From NCBI RefSeq assembly GCF_910594005.1, contig NC_057828.1, forward strand, positions 5,964,235 to 6,028,234: a stretch of DNA of 64,000 nucleotides. The letters are read 5' to 3'. Below the pieces are notes generated by a model. It was not told where the DNA came from, ran no database searches, and saw only the letters and a list, made by a program, of their open reading frames with translations. Positions 35,180-45,825 of the stretch are shown here, in pieces; position 1 is the stretch's first letter, and each line of letters begins with the position of its first letter. A program made the position numbers and the translations under genes. Source of the DNA: Cervus elaphus. Lineage: Eukaryota > Chordata > Mammalia > Artiodactyla > Cervidae.

Positions 35180-35321
35180 ATCTGCTTGGCCACAACCCAC
35201 AGAGTCAGGTAGTTTAGACAGAGAAGGAGGGGCATGTTGGCCCACTTCTGGAAGCCTGGGTAGTTGTGTGCTAAGGAAGCTGGTGCCACGCTGGGACCAG
35301 CCACCCTGGGTACAAAATTCT
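35180..35321 (-). other. Candidate alternative 5' exon of PIK3C2B
   Basis: A 142-nt interval on the minus strand with a strong acceptor (TTTTTTTTCTCGGTTCTTTTAG ending 35322, given here in part: TCTCGGTTCTTTTAG) and a good donor GCAGAT|GTAAGT (35174-35179). It lies 0.95 kb downstream of the CpG-island exon, in the transcribed orientation. Its sequence is open in one frame. Family knowledge does not tell me whether it is used, and transcript data are not available here. Confidence 0.3.
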
Positions 35322-35999
35322 CTAAAAGAACCGAGAAAAAAAACATCAGGGCAGCAGAGACAATAGAGATTCCATCGCAGCCAGGCTGGAGGGACTGGGA
35401 AGCCACAAAGACCCCACAAGGGGGTGGAGACCAAGAGAAAGGAGGTCGGCCTGAAGAGCGCGAGCAATGGCAGGGTTTCCACACGCGCCCCGCGGCCAAC
35501 CAGGGTGTGTGCGCTAACCTCACACGTTAGTAACCTCTTCTCACAACCCGGGAGCCTGCCGAGCCCCTGGGCTTCCCACCCCACCCCACCCGGGCTTGGC
35601 AGGCTCCCCGGGGCTTCCTGCTGCTGCGATTGCTCCCCAACATCAAAGCCACCGCTGTCGGGAGCTGAAAACCAGAGACAAGTACAGGCCAGGGGAGCAG
35701 CACCTCCCCCCAAGGACCGGGAACTCCGGCATGAAGGCCCCTCTCCCTCTCCTAAGGTTTCCCCTTTTGCTGCAGTATCCTTATAAGGCAGAAGCCAATT
35801 TTCCTATCTGTCCGCATAAAAATGTATATCTATATATATTCCCTAGGCTAGATGCTGACTTTTCACCTACTGCAAGAGAAAGCATCACCCCACCACTCTC
35901 ACTCCAGGGCAGGTTTTGCCTTTTATTTTCTCATCTTCAACAAACCAAAACACCAAAACCATTGGCTGATTCAGGGCGCCTTGCCACTGGGAGCCAGGA

Positions 36000-36760
36000 A
36001 GTGTGTTCAGAGGGAAAGGGGTGGGGAAGAGGGCGCCCGGGGTCCAAGACGCTCGGAGCCCCCAGGAGCGGGGAGGCGGCGGGGCCGCCCGCTCGGGTGC
36101 GGGGCCCGGAGCCCGGCGCCCACCGCCCCCGCGGCCCGCGCCCCGGGAACCCTCGGCTCCTTCCATTGTTGCACCTCGCCGCTGCCATGCTGCAGGGAGA
36201 TTCCCCGACCTCCGTCCTCCCCACTCGGCGGGTGATCCGCAGGCGCGGACCGGGGCGCCCGGCCGGGTGCGCGCCTTACCTGCGCCCACTGCGGTTTCCT
36301 GCGGTCGTGCACTCGGAGACCCGGGCTGCCGGCTCCGGGCGGCTCCGGCTGTGCACCGCCTCCTCCCGGCCGCTCCCTCCCGGGCAGCACGCGGCGGGCG
36401 GCGGGCCCCGGGCAGAGGGGAGGCAGAAGGTGCGCGAGGACCGGCTGGGGAGTCGGCTAAGCGGAGGGCGTGGGAGAGCCCGCGGGGTCCGGCTGGCCCG
36501 GGAGAGACAATAGCTGCAGCCGCGGGCTAGCGCGGGGAAGCCATCTCCCGGAGACCCCGCGCACTGCACGGCGGCGGAGGCTCGGCCGGATGCGGGCAGG
36601 GCGGGCAGCCGCAGGCCGCGGCCCCAGCCCGCAGCGCCCGTAGCGCGGAGGAGGGCGGGCCTCGAGCCCGGCCGCCCGCCCCTCCCGCTCGGCTCCCCGC
36701 CTCCCCGGCCTTTGCGCGCTGGGAGGGAAAAGCAAGGCGTCGAGTCGTGCTTCGGGAACC
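36000..36760. promoter_or_regulatory. PIK3C2B: CpG island and promoter region of PIK3C2B
   Basis: Dense CpG and GC boxes (for example cccgcccctcccgctcgg near 36670-36690) and no clear TATA box, typical of a dispersed housekeeping-type promoter. It encloses the non-coding exon donor at 36274-36279. Transcription runs leftward. The exact start is not visible. Confidence 0.85.
36280..36600 (-). other. PIK3C2B: PIK3C2B non-coding first exon (right edge approximate)
   Basis: Within the CpG island the minus strand reads GTGGGCGCAG|GTAAGG, an ideal 5' splice site at 36274-36279. No other exon with a start codon lies between it and the coding exon, whose acceptor at 17122 expects a spliced 5' UTR. 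The 5' limit is a guess. Confidence 0.65.
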
Positions 36761-37802
36761 AGGGGCCGAGATCTCCACTCCCCACTCGTGTGAGGGTGTT
36801 TGCAGATGGCTTCCCCTGCTGGGACCCTTTTGCTGTGTGCCAGAAGAATGCCAGATCATTCTACTGGAAATGACAGAGTTTTGAGGTCCGGGTATCGGTG
36901 GGTGGAACTTCCCCCCCCCATCATTAACAGAGCGATGCCCTAGAGAGTCCCTACCTTGAGGGCGGAGGAGACGGCGGGGGGAAGCTGTCTCTGCCTTTTG
37001 CACTTTTCTGCTTCATTGGTTTTTCGGTTCGCCCTAGTGGGTCGTGTGACCCGAGCCCCGTTAAATAGCAGTCTACACCCTGAGGGGGAAGGGTGGTGGT
37101 TGATCCTCCAGCGCAACCAGCGCAGGGGGAAAATCTTTTATACATTACGTTATGTTTAAAATTTTGACTCAGTACCTTTGTTTGAGCAGTGGTCTCTAGA
37201 AGAATTTTCCGAAGGCCTCCACCCAAAGAAACCCATAGTTGGCCCGCCCCTCATTTGCATTTTGTTTGCATAATAACGAAACCCTCTGATCTCAAAGTAC
37301 ATTTTCCTCAAAACTTGAATCTTGCTCTCCACCAGGGTCCTCCTCCTTTCTTCCTTGCCAGACTACTATCAGCACCTGATTCTCAGCACCCCTCCCCTGC
37401 CGTCCCCTTTAGGGCTCAGTACTCCCATCCTGAGGTCAGAGGCCCAGGACTCCCCTGCCAGGGTTCTCAGGGAAACATCTGCAAACCCGTGCTTTCTCTG
37501 GTCCCAAAGATATGTTTGTTAAAATGCTACTCTTACAGTCTATTTGGGGTTCACTGGAGTTTTGTGGGTTTTTTTTAAGGGTGTCAGAAAGGCCTTTTAA
37601 AAAAAGACAAGGGGCGTTTTAAAATTTCCACATTAATATGAAACTTCAAGATATCCAACATGTCTTAGATTCATAGGCTTATAGAAATGGAAGACTTTAG
37701 AGCTCAAAGGAGGATAACTCTTGGGGAAGGAAACTTGAATAACCAGATGAAGTCCTAAGTAGAGGGAGAAAGCAATGTAAAAAGTGAGATCATGATTTGG
37801 AG

Positions 37803-37895
37803 GTTCTTGCCTGGAAAATCCCATGGATGGAGAAGCCTGGTAGGCTACAGTTCATGGGGTTGCAAAGAGTTGGACACAACTGAGTGACTTCACTT
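37803..37895 (+). repeat. Bov-tA SINE tail fragment
   Basis: From gttcttgcctggaaaatccc to acacaactgagtgacttcac; the head is missing. Confidence 0.92.
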
Positions 37896-40800
37896 GGGAT
37901 ATTGTTTTGTTCTCATATAAGGTGAAATCTGGGCCAGTGCAAAGAACCATTAATTGCAGGCAACCTTGAGTGAGACAATGGGAGGAGAAGCTCATGAAAG
38001 AAGGGACAAAGGCTTGTGTTTGTTTTCTACTCACTGCACTGTGCCCTTGGGTAGTCCACTTCACCCTCTTGGCATCAATAGTTCTGTCAGCTTGGCTTCC
38101 CACTCAGGCCTGTTGTGAAGATCAAAGGAAAGAATGTAATGGACCATTTTGATGACCACAGCCTGTTCTGTACATATATATGTTCTGTACATATAGCGTA
38201 TGTATGATGCTATTCCTAATGCTCAAGAGCCTCGGGGAATCCAAACATGCGTTCATTCACTCATTCACTACTTGATCACAATACAAATTTATGACAGCTT
38301 GCTGTGTGCCTGTCATCAAGTTAAGCTCAGAAGCCTGAAAGAACAGAGTAGTATGGGGCTGTCAGTGGTCCAGTGTTGCTGGAGTGAAGAGCTAACAGGA
38401 GATAGGCCTGCCTGCGTTGCTGGGCTGAGGATCACATTAAAGGCTTTTTACTGCATCTTGGTAGGGAGAAAATTCTGCGTTATAAAAGAAACCAGGCATG
38501 TCAAAAAGTTTAGGTTTAGCCCTGTAGGCAACAGAGAACCCAGGGAGTACACTGGGAGTGATGTCATAGGTGATGTGGCCTATTACGGAGGATTTGCAAT
38601 ACATACGGCATGTCTTCCCTTTGCCCCTGCAGACCCACTCTGGGCCCTCTGGTCTCCTAGAAGGGGTGGGCCAGTGGGGAGCCTCCTCAGAAGAGCGGGA
38701 GGAGGGAGGTCAAAGAGGTCTGGACATTTCTTCCTTGGGCTCCTTCTCTTTGGGATCACTGTGGGCTGGCTGCCACGCTCAACCAAGTTTCCTCCAGGTG
38801 TTTCCCCTTCCCTCTCAGCTCCTTTCCCTCCCTCTCCCTTCCCCTCTTCTCTCCTCATTTAGAGAATCGCTCACTCCCTTCCTTCGACTTGCAAGCCAAG
38901 AAGTGGAAACTCTTCAAACTGGAGTGTGCCATTTGCACACTTAGGAGTACTGGCTGGGAACTCAGGGGAGGCCATGGCTACATTCAGGGTGGAAGGGCAG
39001 AGAATCTCGAAGCAGGGACAGAAGGGCGGGATGGGAGGGAAGGACAGATACAAGAGAGTCAGGCAGTCAAGTCAATAATACTTGGTACTGTACTGATTTA
39101 GGGATCATCAGTGAGGGGGAAGAGTGCAGAATTACTCCCCACCTGATGCCTTAGGAATTGGGGGCAAGTGGGTCCATTTGCTAAGTGAGGGACTGTAGTA
39201 TGACAGGGCCCAGGTATTGGGGGCGCAATCATGACTCTGATTTTGGACGTTAAATTAAATTTGGACTTGCAGTGTCTCTGGAATGTTCGGGTGGGGGTGT
39301 CTAGTAGACTTTAGATTTATGAAACTAAATTGAAAGTAAAGGCATGGACAAGTGGTTTCAGTTTTGGACTCTTCCATTCATAGATGATAAACAAAGTTAC
39401 ATATGTGACATCACCCAAGTGGACAAATATAGCAAAGAAGAGGCCTGAATGGGAGGAAGAACTGAGACGCCAGTGTCAGAAAGGAGGAGGAGAGAAAGTG
39501 TCAGGAAAGAGGGATGGAAACACAAGTGTGGCCTAGACATTCAGGAGGGCAGGGCTGGAAATGCCTTTTGGATTGACAAGAAGTCAGGGAATTCTGGATG
39601 CTAGAGGGATTTCTTGAGTTGTTAGCCTTTCTGTCATAGAGAGGAGGGTGGTGGGAGAGAGCTTGAAGAGCCCACCAGAAACCCAGGCTGCTCTCAGTTT
39701 GGAGTTATTGGGCCAAAATCACAAAAGGAAACTTCAGAACAACTCCTCTGTACCATGTATCTCTGCACCTTATAATGGTCTCAACTCAAAGACTACAGTG
39801 ATGGTGAAGCACCGGGTCTCTGAGTAGGTACATTAGGCATTGGTTTGGGCACCCATTTCTTCCTCCACAACTTTCTAGCTCTGACAGAGTTGATGGAAAT
39901 TTTCAAAGACCGATGAGTCTGATGAGTAGAAGAGCAAAGAGCATGTGTTTAATAATTAGCGGGGAAATTTCACTTTGAGAAGGGTGGGTGCAGGGAGGGT
40001 TTGGCCCACAAATCTAGAATCTGTGAGTTTAGATTGCCCTCCAGTGGGAGAATTAAGTTCAACAGTCAATGTGAGTGAGAAACTTGGTAGCACTCCAGGA
40101 AGATTTCATGCTTAAAAAGGAGAAAGCTCTACTGATGGTATTTTGTAACCCAAAATAGAAAAAGCAGATTCAGTTCATGCTACTTCAGATGGGACTTTAC
40201 AATGTTAACAAGTCAAACTTTCAATTTGACTTTCAAACTTTGCTGTTGCCTATATGATAAAATTATTCTCGTCTAGCCTGAAATAAATCCCGTCAGCTGT
40301 CTCCAATCCCACACTTTTCCTGTCTACCTCCCTTTATTACAGCCAGATTAATTTATTCACCATCCCCAAAACACAATTTTCATTTCTCATTTTCCTTCCA
40401 GACTTACTGTTTTCTTCCCACTGTGCCTATCTCGTTGCTGTGGAAATAGTAGGTGCTCAATAAGCAATTCATGAGTTAGTCTATTTAAACAGCTGGTTTA
40501 TTATCCTGGAGGAAAGGCAATACGATGTAAGGAATGAAGCCATTGGGCAGGAGAAAAAAAAAAACTTTATGTTTTCTTCTTTAGGGACACTGGACAGCTA
40601 CTATTTCCCTTCCTTAAAAAAAAAAATAGAAGTTAGGTATAATACATTTTCACATCTCATTCAAACAGAGCAAAAAGTTTTTCCTTATTTCACACATGAG
40701 TGCTCAAGAAATATCTGAATAGATAAATGTCTGTCTGGCTCACTAGAGTTTCCTCTGCATACCTCTGACAGTTAACTTGTTGAAACTTAACTCTGATTCT

Positions 40801-41748
40801 GTTTTCCTTGCTGAAAACTCAAGGACCCCTTGCCCTCATTTTGTACACCCTTTCTGTCCATTCTCATCTCCTGCTCTTCTTGTACTTGAATTCTTATTAC
40901 TGAATTTATTACTTTGTTAAAATTAATTGCTTAACTGTCTGTCTTCTTTCCTAGACTACCAGGTCCTATATATCTCTGACTTTCATCACAGAACCTAAAC
41001 CATAATATCAATAGATGATCAATAAATGTTTGTACAATTACATTATTCCTCCTGTTGCATTTTGAGTCTTCCTTCTAATCTTATTCCCCGCAGAAAACAT
41101 AATGAGAGTGGTAAAAATTTTATATTTAGAAAGTGTCTTACAGGTCATCTAATCAATTTTCCTCATTTTGTAGGGAAATTGGAAAGGATGTGGAAACTCA
41201 GGCTTGTTTAGGATCACACAGTTTGTTTGCCTTTGTTTTTAAAGAATCAGCAATTGTAGGAAACAAACTCCTACAACTGAGGCTGGGCAATTTTGTTCAT
41301 TGTGTCAGAAGTCTCAGGTTCCCAGAAACAAAAACGCACCCCCTTATCAGTCTTGAAATTTCATAATCCTGTTTTCCTCACCCTATGCGTCATGGTTGAT
41401 GAAGTTGATTTTAGGAAAAGCCAGGCTGATCTGGAGATTTTTATTCTTAATAATTTATGTCGCTTTCACTGGTACACACTAATACTGCTTTAGAAGGATC
41501 CACCTTGGGAGTCTGATTTGAAAACTGCAGCTTGTCTGGAAGAGGGAGAAAGGGAAAAATTCAATCAAAATCTAAATTAAAGGTCTAACCTCCCTTTCTC
41601 TCAATCTATATTCAGATCCACCTTTCCACAGTCACTTCTCTTTTCCTATATTAGCTCCTCTATTTATGAGTCAAATGTATCTTTCCTTCTTCTGTGCTAA
41701 GGAATGCCTGTTTAACAGCTATATCATCAAGTGAATGGAAATACACTG

Positions 41749-41892
41749 TTCTTTAAAAATACGGGGAAAATCCTCTAGTCTGGCTTAGTAGAAAGTAACT
41801 AAAATTAAGAGGTCCTATTGTTCATTAAAAACATGGGGAAAACACTGAAAGCTGGTTCAGCAGAATATAACCGATATTAAGAGGCCCTATCA
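41749..41892. repeat. Diverged 72-bp tandem duplication
   Basis: Two copies starting ttctttaaaaatacgggg (41749) and ttcattaaaaacatgggg (41821), each ending in a taagaggycctat block; roughly 70% alike by eye. Confidence 0.8.
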
Positions 41893-42204
41893 GGGAAGCA
41901 GTATACTGAAGACAGAAGTGTAGTAACAAGAGGCTGCAGCTGTCTGAAGTTTTAATGTTCTTCTCCGTTGCCCATTTTTCTGTAATTTTAGAGAACTTAG
42001 TGAATATTGGAAATTCATCAGACATGAAATATGAAGGAACTTGAAGAAAACATGTATTAGGTAAATGGAGAAAAACAGAAAAATGAATGTTTGTGTTTTC
42101 TCATCTTACTGGAAAAAAAATAATAACTAATTAAAATTTAGATTTGAGAGTCAATTTGTTAGAATATTATCAAGTAAACGGAAAATAAGGCACTTTACAA
42201 GAGA

Positions 42205-42277
42205 GCCCGGATAGCTCAGTCGGTAGAGCATCAGACTTTTAATCTGAGGGTCCAGGGTTCAAGTCCCTGTTCGGGCG
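42205..42277 (+). tRNA. TRNAK-UUU: tRNA-Lys(TTT)
   Basis: An intact 73-nt tRNA. The acceptor stem GCCCGGA pairs with TTCGGGC (a G-T wobble included), followed by the G discriminator. The A box TAGCTCAGTCGG and B box GGTTCAAGTCC are standard. The anticodon stem TCAGA/TCTGA encloses the loop CTTTTAA with anticodon TTT at 42238-42240. A TTTT polymerase III terminator follows at 42287-42290. CCA is not encoded, as expected for a nuclear gene. It is not part of a SINE: there is no BovB tail or poly(A). Together with the minus-strand copy 270 bp away it forms a convergent pair, an arrangement I know from the same position in human chromosome 1. Confidence 0.98.
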
Positions 42278-42286
42278 CCTTCTGAC

Positions 42287-42290
42287 TTTT
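42287..42290 (+). terminator. Pol III terminator of the plus-strand tRNA-Lys
   Basis: TTTT run 10 nt after the tRNA 3' end. Confidence 0.85.
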
Positions 42291-42536
42291 CGAAAATTCC
42301 AAGGTTTCTTTAGTTGCTAACTCTACTTATACCTTAAGTCGTATCAATTTTATTTTTCATTGATTTCGGAGTATGATAGAAAAACGTAGAGTCAGGGAAG
42401 AAAGAAAAGCGGCTACGCAAAACGTTACTCAGTTTCTTGGTGAGTGCTGAGGTTTTGCGCGGTGATGTCCTGCCCAGGAAGACTTTTTTTTCCTTTAGAT
42501 TTCTAAGAACTAGGGAAGAAAACAAAACCGAAGGTT

Positions 42537-42541
42537 AAAAA
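42537..42541 (-). terminator. Pol III terminator of the minus-strand tRNA-Lys
   Basis: Minus strand TTTTT seven nt beyond the tRNA 3' end. Confidence 0.85.
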
Positions 42542-42547
42542 CCAAAG

Positions 42548-42620
42548 CGCCCGAACAGGGACTTGAACCCTGGACCCTCAGATTAAAAGTCTGATGCTCT
42601 ACCGACTGAGCTATCCGGGC
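42548..42620 (-). tRNA. TRNAK-UUU: tRNA-Lys(TTT), convergent copy
   Basis: Read on the minus strand, this is identical to the plus-strand tRNA over all 73 nt as far as I can compare: same acceptor stem, A and B boxes, and anticodon TTT. The 5' flanks also share gaga immediately before the first base, so the duplicated unit includes a little flanking DNA. A minus-strand T5 terminator follows. Complete identity points to strong constraint or gene conversion between the two copies. Confidence 0.98.
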
Positions 42621-44140
42621 TCTCACGGGAAGACGTTGCTCCTGCGGCGTCTTACTTGAGGATGACGAGCGCGGCGCACCCGCCTCCTCCCGGCGGCATT
42701 TTGTGAAACTGTGGTAAACCCGAAGAAGCGCTGGGTTCGTGCGCCGGGAGAAACAGAGCTCACATCGTGGACCTTTCACCAGCATTGCCGGTTAACTCGG
42801 GATTGCGAGACTCTTATGTGCCCAATAACCACTATCAGGTAATAATAATAATAATTAGGTAATCTCTCTGACAAGTCTAGGATGAACAGAACCGTGACGT
42901 AGGCCACTTTTGAAGAGCTGTAGTGACACAAGATTTATTACACTCTTGATAAAAGGGTGAGTATCTAAAACGTACCCGACAATTAAAAAAAAAAAAAACA
43001 ACTGAAGAACGAATCTAAGAGAAAACACAGATACGCTGCTCTGAAGCTGTCGGACTGAACTGTGTAGTGTGGAGCGGGAGAAAGGACCCCGCAGAGGGAT
43101 GGTGGGATTGTCCTGCAGGTCCCTTCCTGGGGTCCGAGTCACAGTTTCACGTGACACAAACCCTGGAGTAGGTCGGCCCCAGTGACCTTCCGGTCAGAAA
43201 CCTCAGGAAGCCAGAGTGGAAAGCTGAACGTGCCAGCGGTGAGACCGTTTATCGATCTTGGCATCGGAGGCTCTTCTCTTCCACAGCCTCCAGTACTCTG
43301 AGCGCTGCCCTCTGCCACACGGCTGGCGTGGAGAGTTAACCCTCGGTGGGGCTTAGAGCGGGACATCGAAGGGTTTTTCTTCGCTGACGTTGCTTTCCCT
43401 TAATTCCAACTGCTTTAAGTGATTGCCCTGGTCCAGCAATTCCACTCTTAGGAATTTGTCCTAAAGAAATAATCATGGATGTGCAAAAAGACTTGATTAC
43501 AAGAGAGAAAAGAACATCAAGGCATTTTAACTGGAAAAAGCCTGTAAGTGACATAAATGGTTATATAAATTCTCCTATTAAGAATGATATGCAGCCATTA
43601 ATAATCATGTAAAAGAACACAATTTGGGAATAACTGTAAAATAGTTAGGCTATATCGCAAATTTAAAAATTAAGCAACAAAGATATATTGTACAGTACAG
43701 AAAATCACAGCCATTACTTTGTAATAACTTTCAACAGCAGTATCTCTAAAAACATTGAATCACAATGCTGTTCATCTGAAACTAATATAATATTGTATAT
43801 CAACTATATTCCAATTTGAAACTTTTTAAAGGATGCATATAAGTACCTTCAAAAATTGAAAGGATCCGTAAAGCCTGGGTGCTGAAGTTAGGTGCCCCTT
43901 TTTGAAACCTTACTACCCTGTGTGATCAGGAGTAAATTATTTCTCTGTCTCAGGACAATAAAATGATTGCAAGAATTAAATAAGATTGTTTATGTAAATT
44001 GCTTAGAATAGTGTCTGACATATAATAAGCATTCACAAAGTTACATAAAAATATGACAAGATCAGACTCCATCATTCTGTTCTTTCTATGGTTCTCTGAC
44101 ACTATCCAACCTTCAACAACTGCTTAACATATTTTTTAAA
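42621..44140. other. Intergenic DNA right of the tRNA pair
   Basis: Locally CpG-rich just beside the tRNA (42630-42740), then unique. A degraded L1 3' end lies at about 43745-43835 (ctgaaactaatataatattg). No gene was recognised. Confidence 0.6.
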
Positions 44141-44142
44141 AT

Positions 44143-45655
44143 TAATTTTTATTGAGGTAAAATTGACATTTTACATTGTTTCAGGTGCACAACCTAATGA
44201 TCTGATATTTGTATATGCTGCAAAATGATTGCCCTAATAAATCTAGTTAACATCTGTCGCCACATATAGTTACAAAAGAAATTTTTTTTGTAATAGAACT
44301 TTCAAGATTACTCTCTTAGCAATACAAATATATAGGACAGTATTATTAACTATAGTCACGCTATATATAAAGTTTAACACATTTAGTTTTTTATTGAAGT
44401 ACACTTGGTTTACAATGTTGTGTTAGTTTTTGGTATACAGCAAAGTGATTCAGATACACACACATATTCTTTTTCATGTTCTTTTCCATTACGGTTTATT
44501 ACAGGATACTGAATATATTTCCCTGTGCTATACAGTAGAACCTTGCTGTATGTCTATTTTACATACAGTAGTTTTTACCTGTTAATCCCAAACTCCTAAT
44601 TTATCCCTCCTCTTCTCCTTCCCCTTTGGTAACCATATTTTCTATGGCTGTGAGTCTGTTTCCATTTTGTAAATTAGTTCATTTTGTCTTATTTTAGTTT
44701 CTACATATAAATGGTATATGATATTTGTCTTTTTCTTTCTGACTTACTTCACTGAGTATGATAATCTCTAGGCCCATCCATGTTGCTGCAAATGGCATTA
44801 TTTCTTTCTTTTTATGGCTGAGTGGTATTGCATTGTATATGTGTACCACATCTTCTTATCCATTCATCTGTCAATGGACATTAAGATTGCTTCTATGTCT
44901 TGGCTATCCTAGATAGTGCTGCTATGAACACTGGGATGCATATACCTTTTCAAATTACAGTTTTCTCTGGATATATACCCAGGAGTGAGATTGCTGGATC
45001 ATTGTTGTTGCTCAGTCATGTCCGACTCCTTGCGACCCCATGGACTGCAGCATGCCAGGTTTCCCTGTCCTTCACTATCTCCTGGAGTTAGTGGTAACTC
45101 TATTTTTAGTTTTTTGAGGAACTCCTCAAAAAACTATGAGGAGGAACCCTCCATAGTATCTTCTATAGTGGTCGCACCAATTTACATTCCCACCAACAAT
45201 GTAGGAGGGTCCTCTTTCTTCCACACCCTCTTCAGTATTTATCGACTTTTTGATGATGGCCCTTTTGACTGGTGTGAAGCGTATACCTCAATGTTGTTTT
45301 GATTGCATTTCTCTAATAATTAGCAAAGCTGAGTGTCTTTTCATGTGCCTATTGCCCATCTATATATCTTCTTTGGAGAAATGTCTACTTGGGTCTTCTG
45401 TCCATTTTTAGATTGAGTTGTTTGGGTTTTTTGTTATTGAGTTGTGTGAGTTGTTTGTATACAATTTTGGAAATGAATCCCTGGTCAGTCTCATGTTGCA
45501 AATATTTTCTCCTGGTCTGTAGGCTATGTATTTGTTTTCTTCATGATATTCTTTGCTGTGCAAAAGCTTGTAAGTTCAATTAGGTCCCAGTTGTTCATTT
45601 TTGCTTTTACTTTTATTGTCTTGGGAGACTGACCTAAGAAAATAATGCTTCAATT
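44143..45655 (-). repeat. Old L1 3' region, antisense
   Basis: Long antisense L1 3'-UTR and ORF2-end sequence: ttttattgaggtaaaattga, gtatacagcaaagtgattca, actgagtatgataatctcta, catccatgttgctgcaaatg, acattcccaccaacaatgta, attttctcctggtctgtagg. It probably represents two L1 pieces joined near 44380. A Bov-type SINE is nested at 45003-45090. Confidence 0.88.
45003..45090 (-). repeat. Bov SINE/BovB tail fragment nested in L1
   Basis: Antisense ttgttgctcagtcatgtccg … aggtttccctgtccttcact, interrupting the L1 text after gagattgctggatca. Confidence 0.88.
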
Positions 45656-45825
45656 TAAGGCTTAACATATGTTTTAGTGGAGTAGAGGGAGACGTAGAGA
45701 ATTTAGAAAGCTGACAATATTAAGTTAACTTGAAAGAATAACTGTCCCCTAAGTAATGGGGAACTATTAAATTTTGGCTCATTAATGTTCCAATTTCTCA
45801 CTCAAGGAATACACATTAGATTTGC

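Larger units (their letters stand above)
17122..36279. other. PIK3C2B first intron, ~19 kb
   Basis: Separates the CpG-island exon from the coding exons. It contains L1 3' fragments (17.5-18.2 kb), Bov-tA SINEs (17.9, 19.3, 21.0, 28.4, 30.0 kb), MER5-like pieces, an L2 fragment (20.4-20.9 kb), a CHR SINE (21.6 kb), a minisatellite (29.36-29.88 kb), a BovB 3' end (32.35 kb) and a candidate extra exon (35180-35321). The intervals 22.95-28.3, 30.2-32.3 and 32.7-35.1 kb hold mainly unique sequence with degraded MIR-type pieces and no supported gene. Confidence 0.85.
1..36700 (-). other. PIK3C2B: PIK3C2B gene, 5' half (gene span within window)
   Basis: Class II PI3-kinase beta gene read right to left: non-coding exon ending at 36280, then coding exons at 16101-17033, 12892-12992, 12159-12313, 11864-11984, 8511-8622, 8281-8360, 7835-7898, 6295-6441, 5617-5650, 4631-4826 and 3143-3265. 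The spliced coding length is 2,066 nt, and all junction phases agree with the protein family. The enzyme makes PI3P and PI(3,4)P2 at endosomal and plasma membranes (family knowledge). About 689 of roughly 1,630 residues are covered; the kinase core lies off the left edge. The right limit is approximate because the transcription start is not visible as a sharp signal. Confidence 0.96.
36761..42204. other. Intergenic DNA upstream of PIK3C2B
   Basis: Mostly unique, AT-rich to the right. Visible items are a Bov-tA fragment (37803-37895), MIR-type ends (about 40440-40475 and 41100-41230), and a diverged 72-bp tandem duplication (41749-41892). No gene was recognised. Confidence 0.7.
42278..42547. 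other. Spacer between convergent tRNA-Lys genes
   Basis: 270 bp with no repeat family recognised; it contains both pol III termination signals near its ends. Confidence 0.7.

Noticed and set aside
35596..36530. 305- and 175-codon plus-strand frames in the CpG island
   Set aside because: Arg/Pro/Gly-rich chance frames typical of CpG islands; antisense to the PIK3C2B promoter, with no start or splice support.
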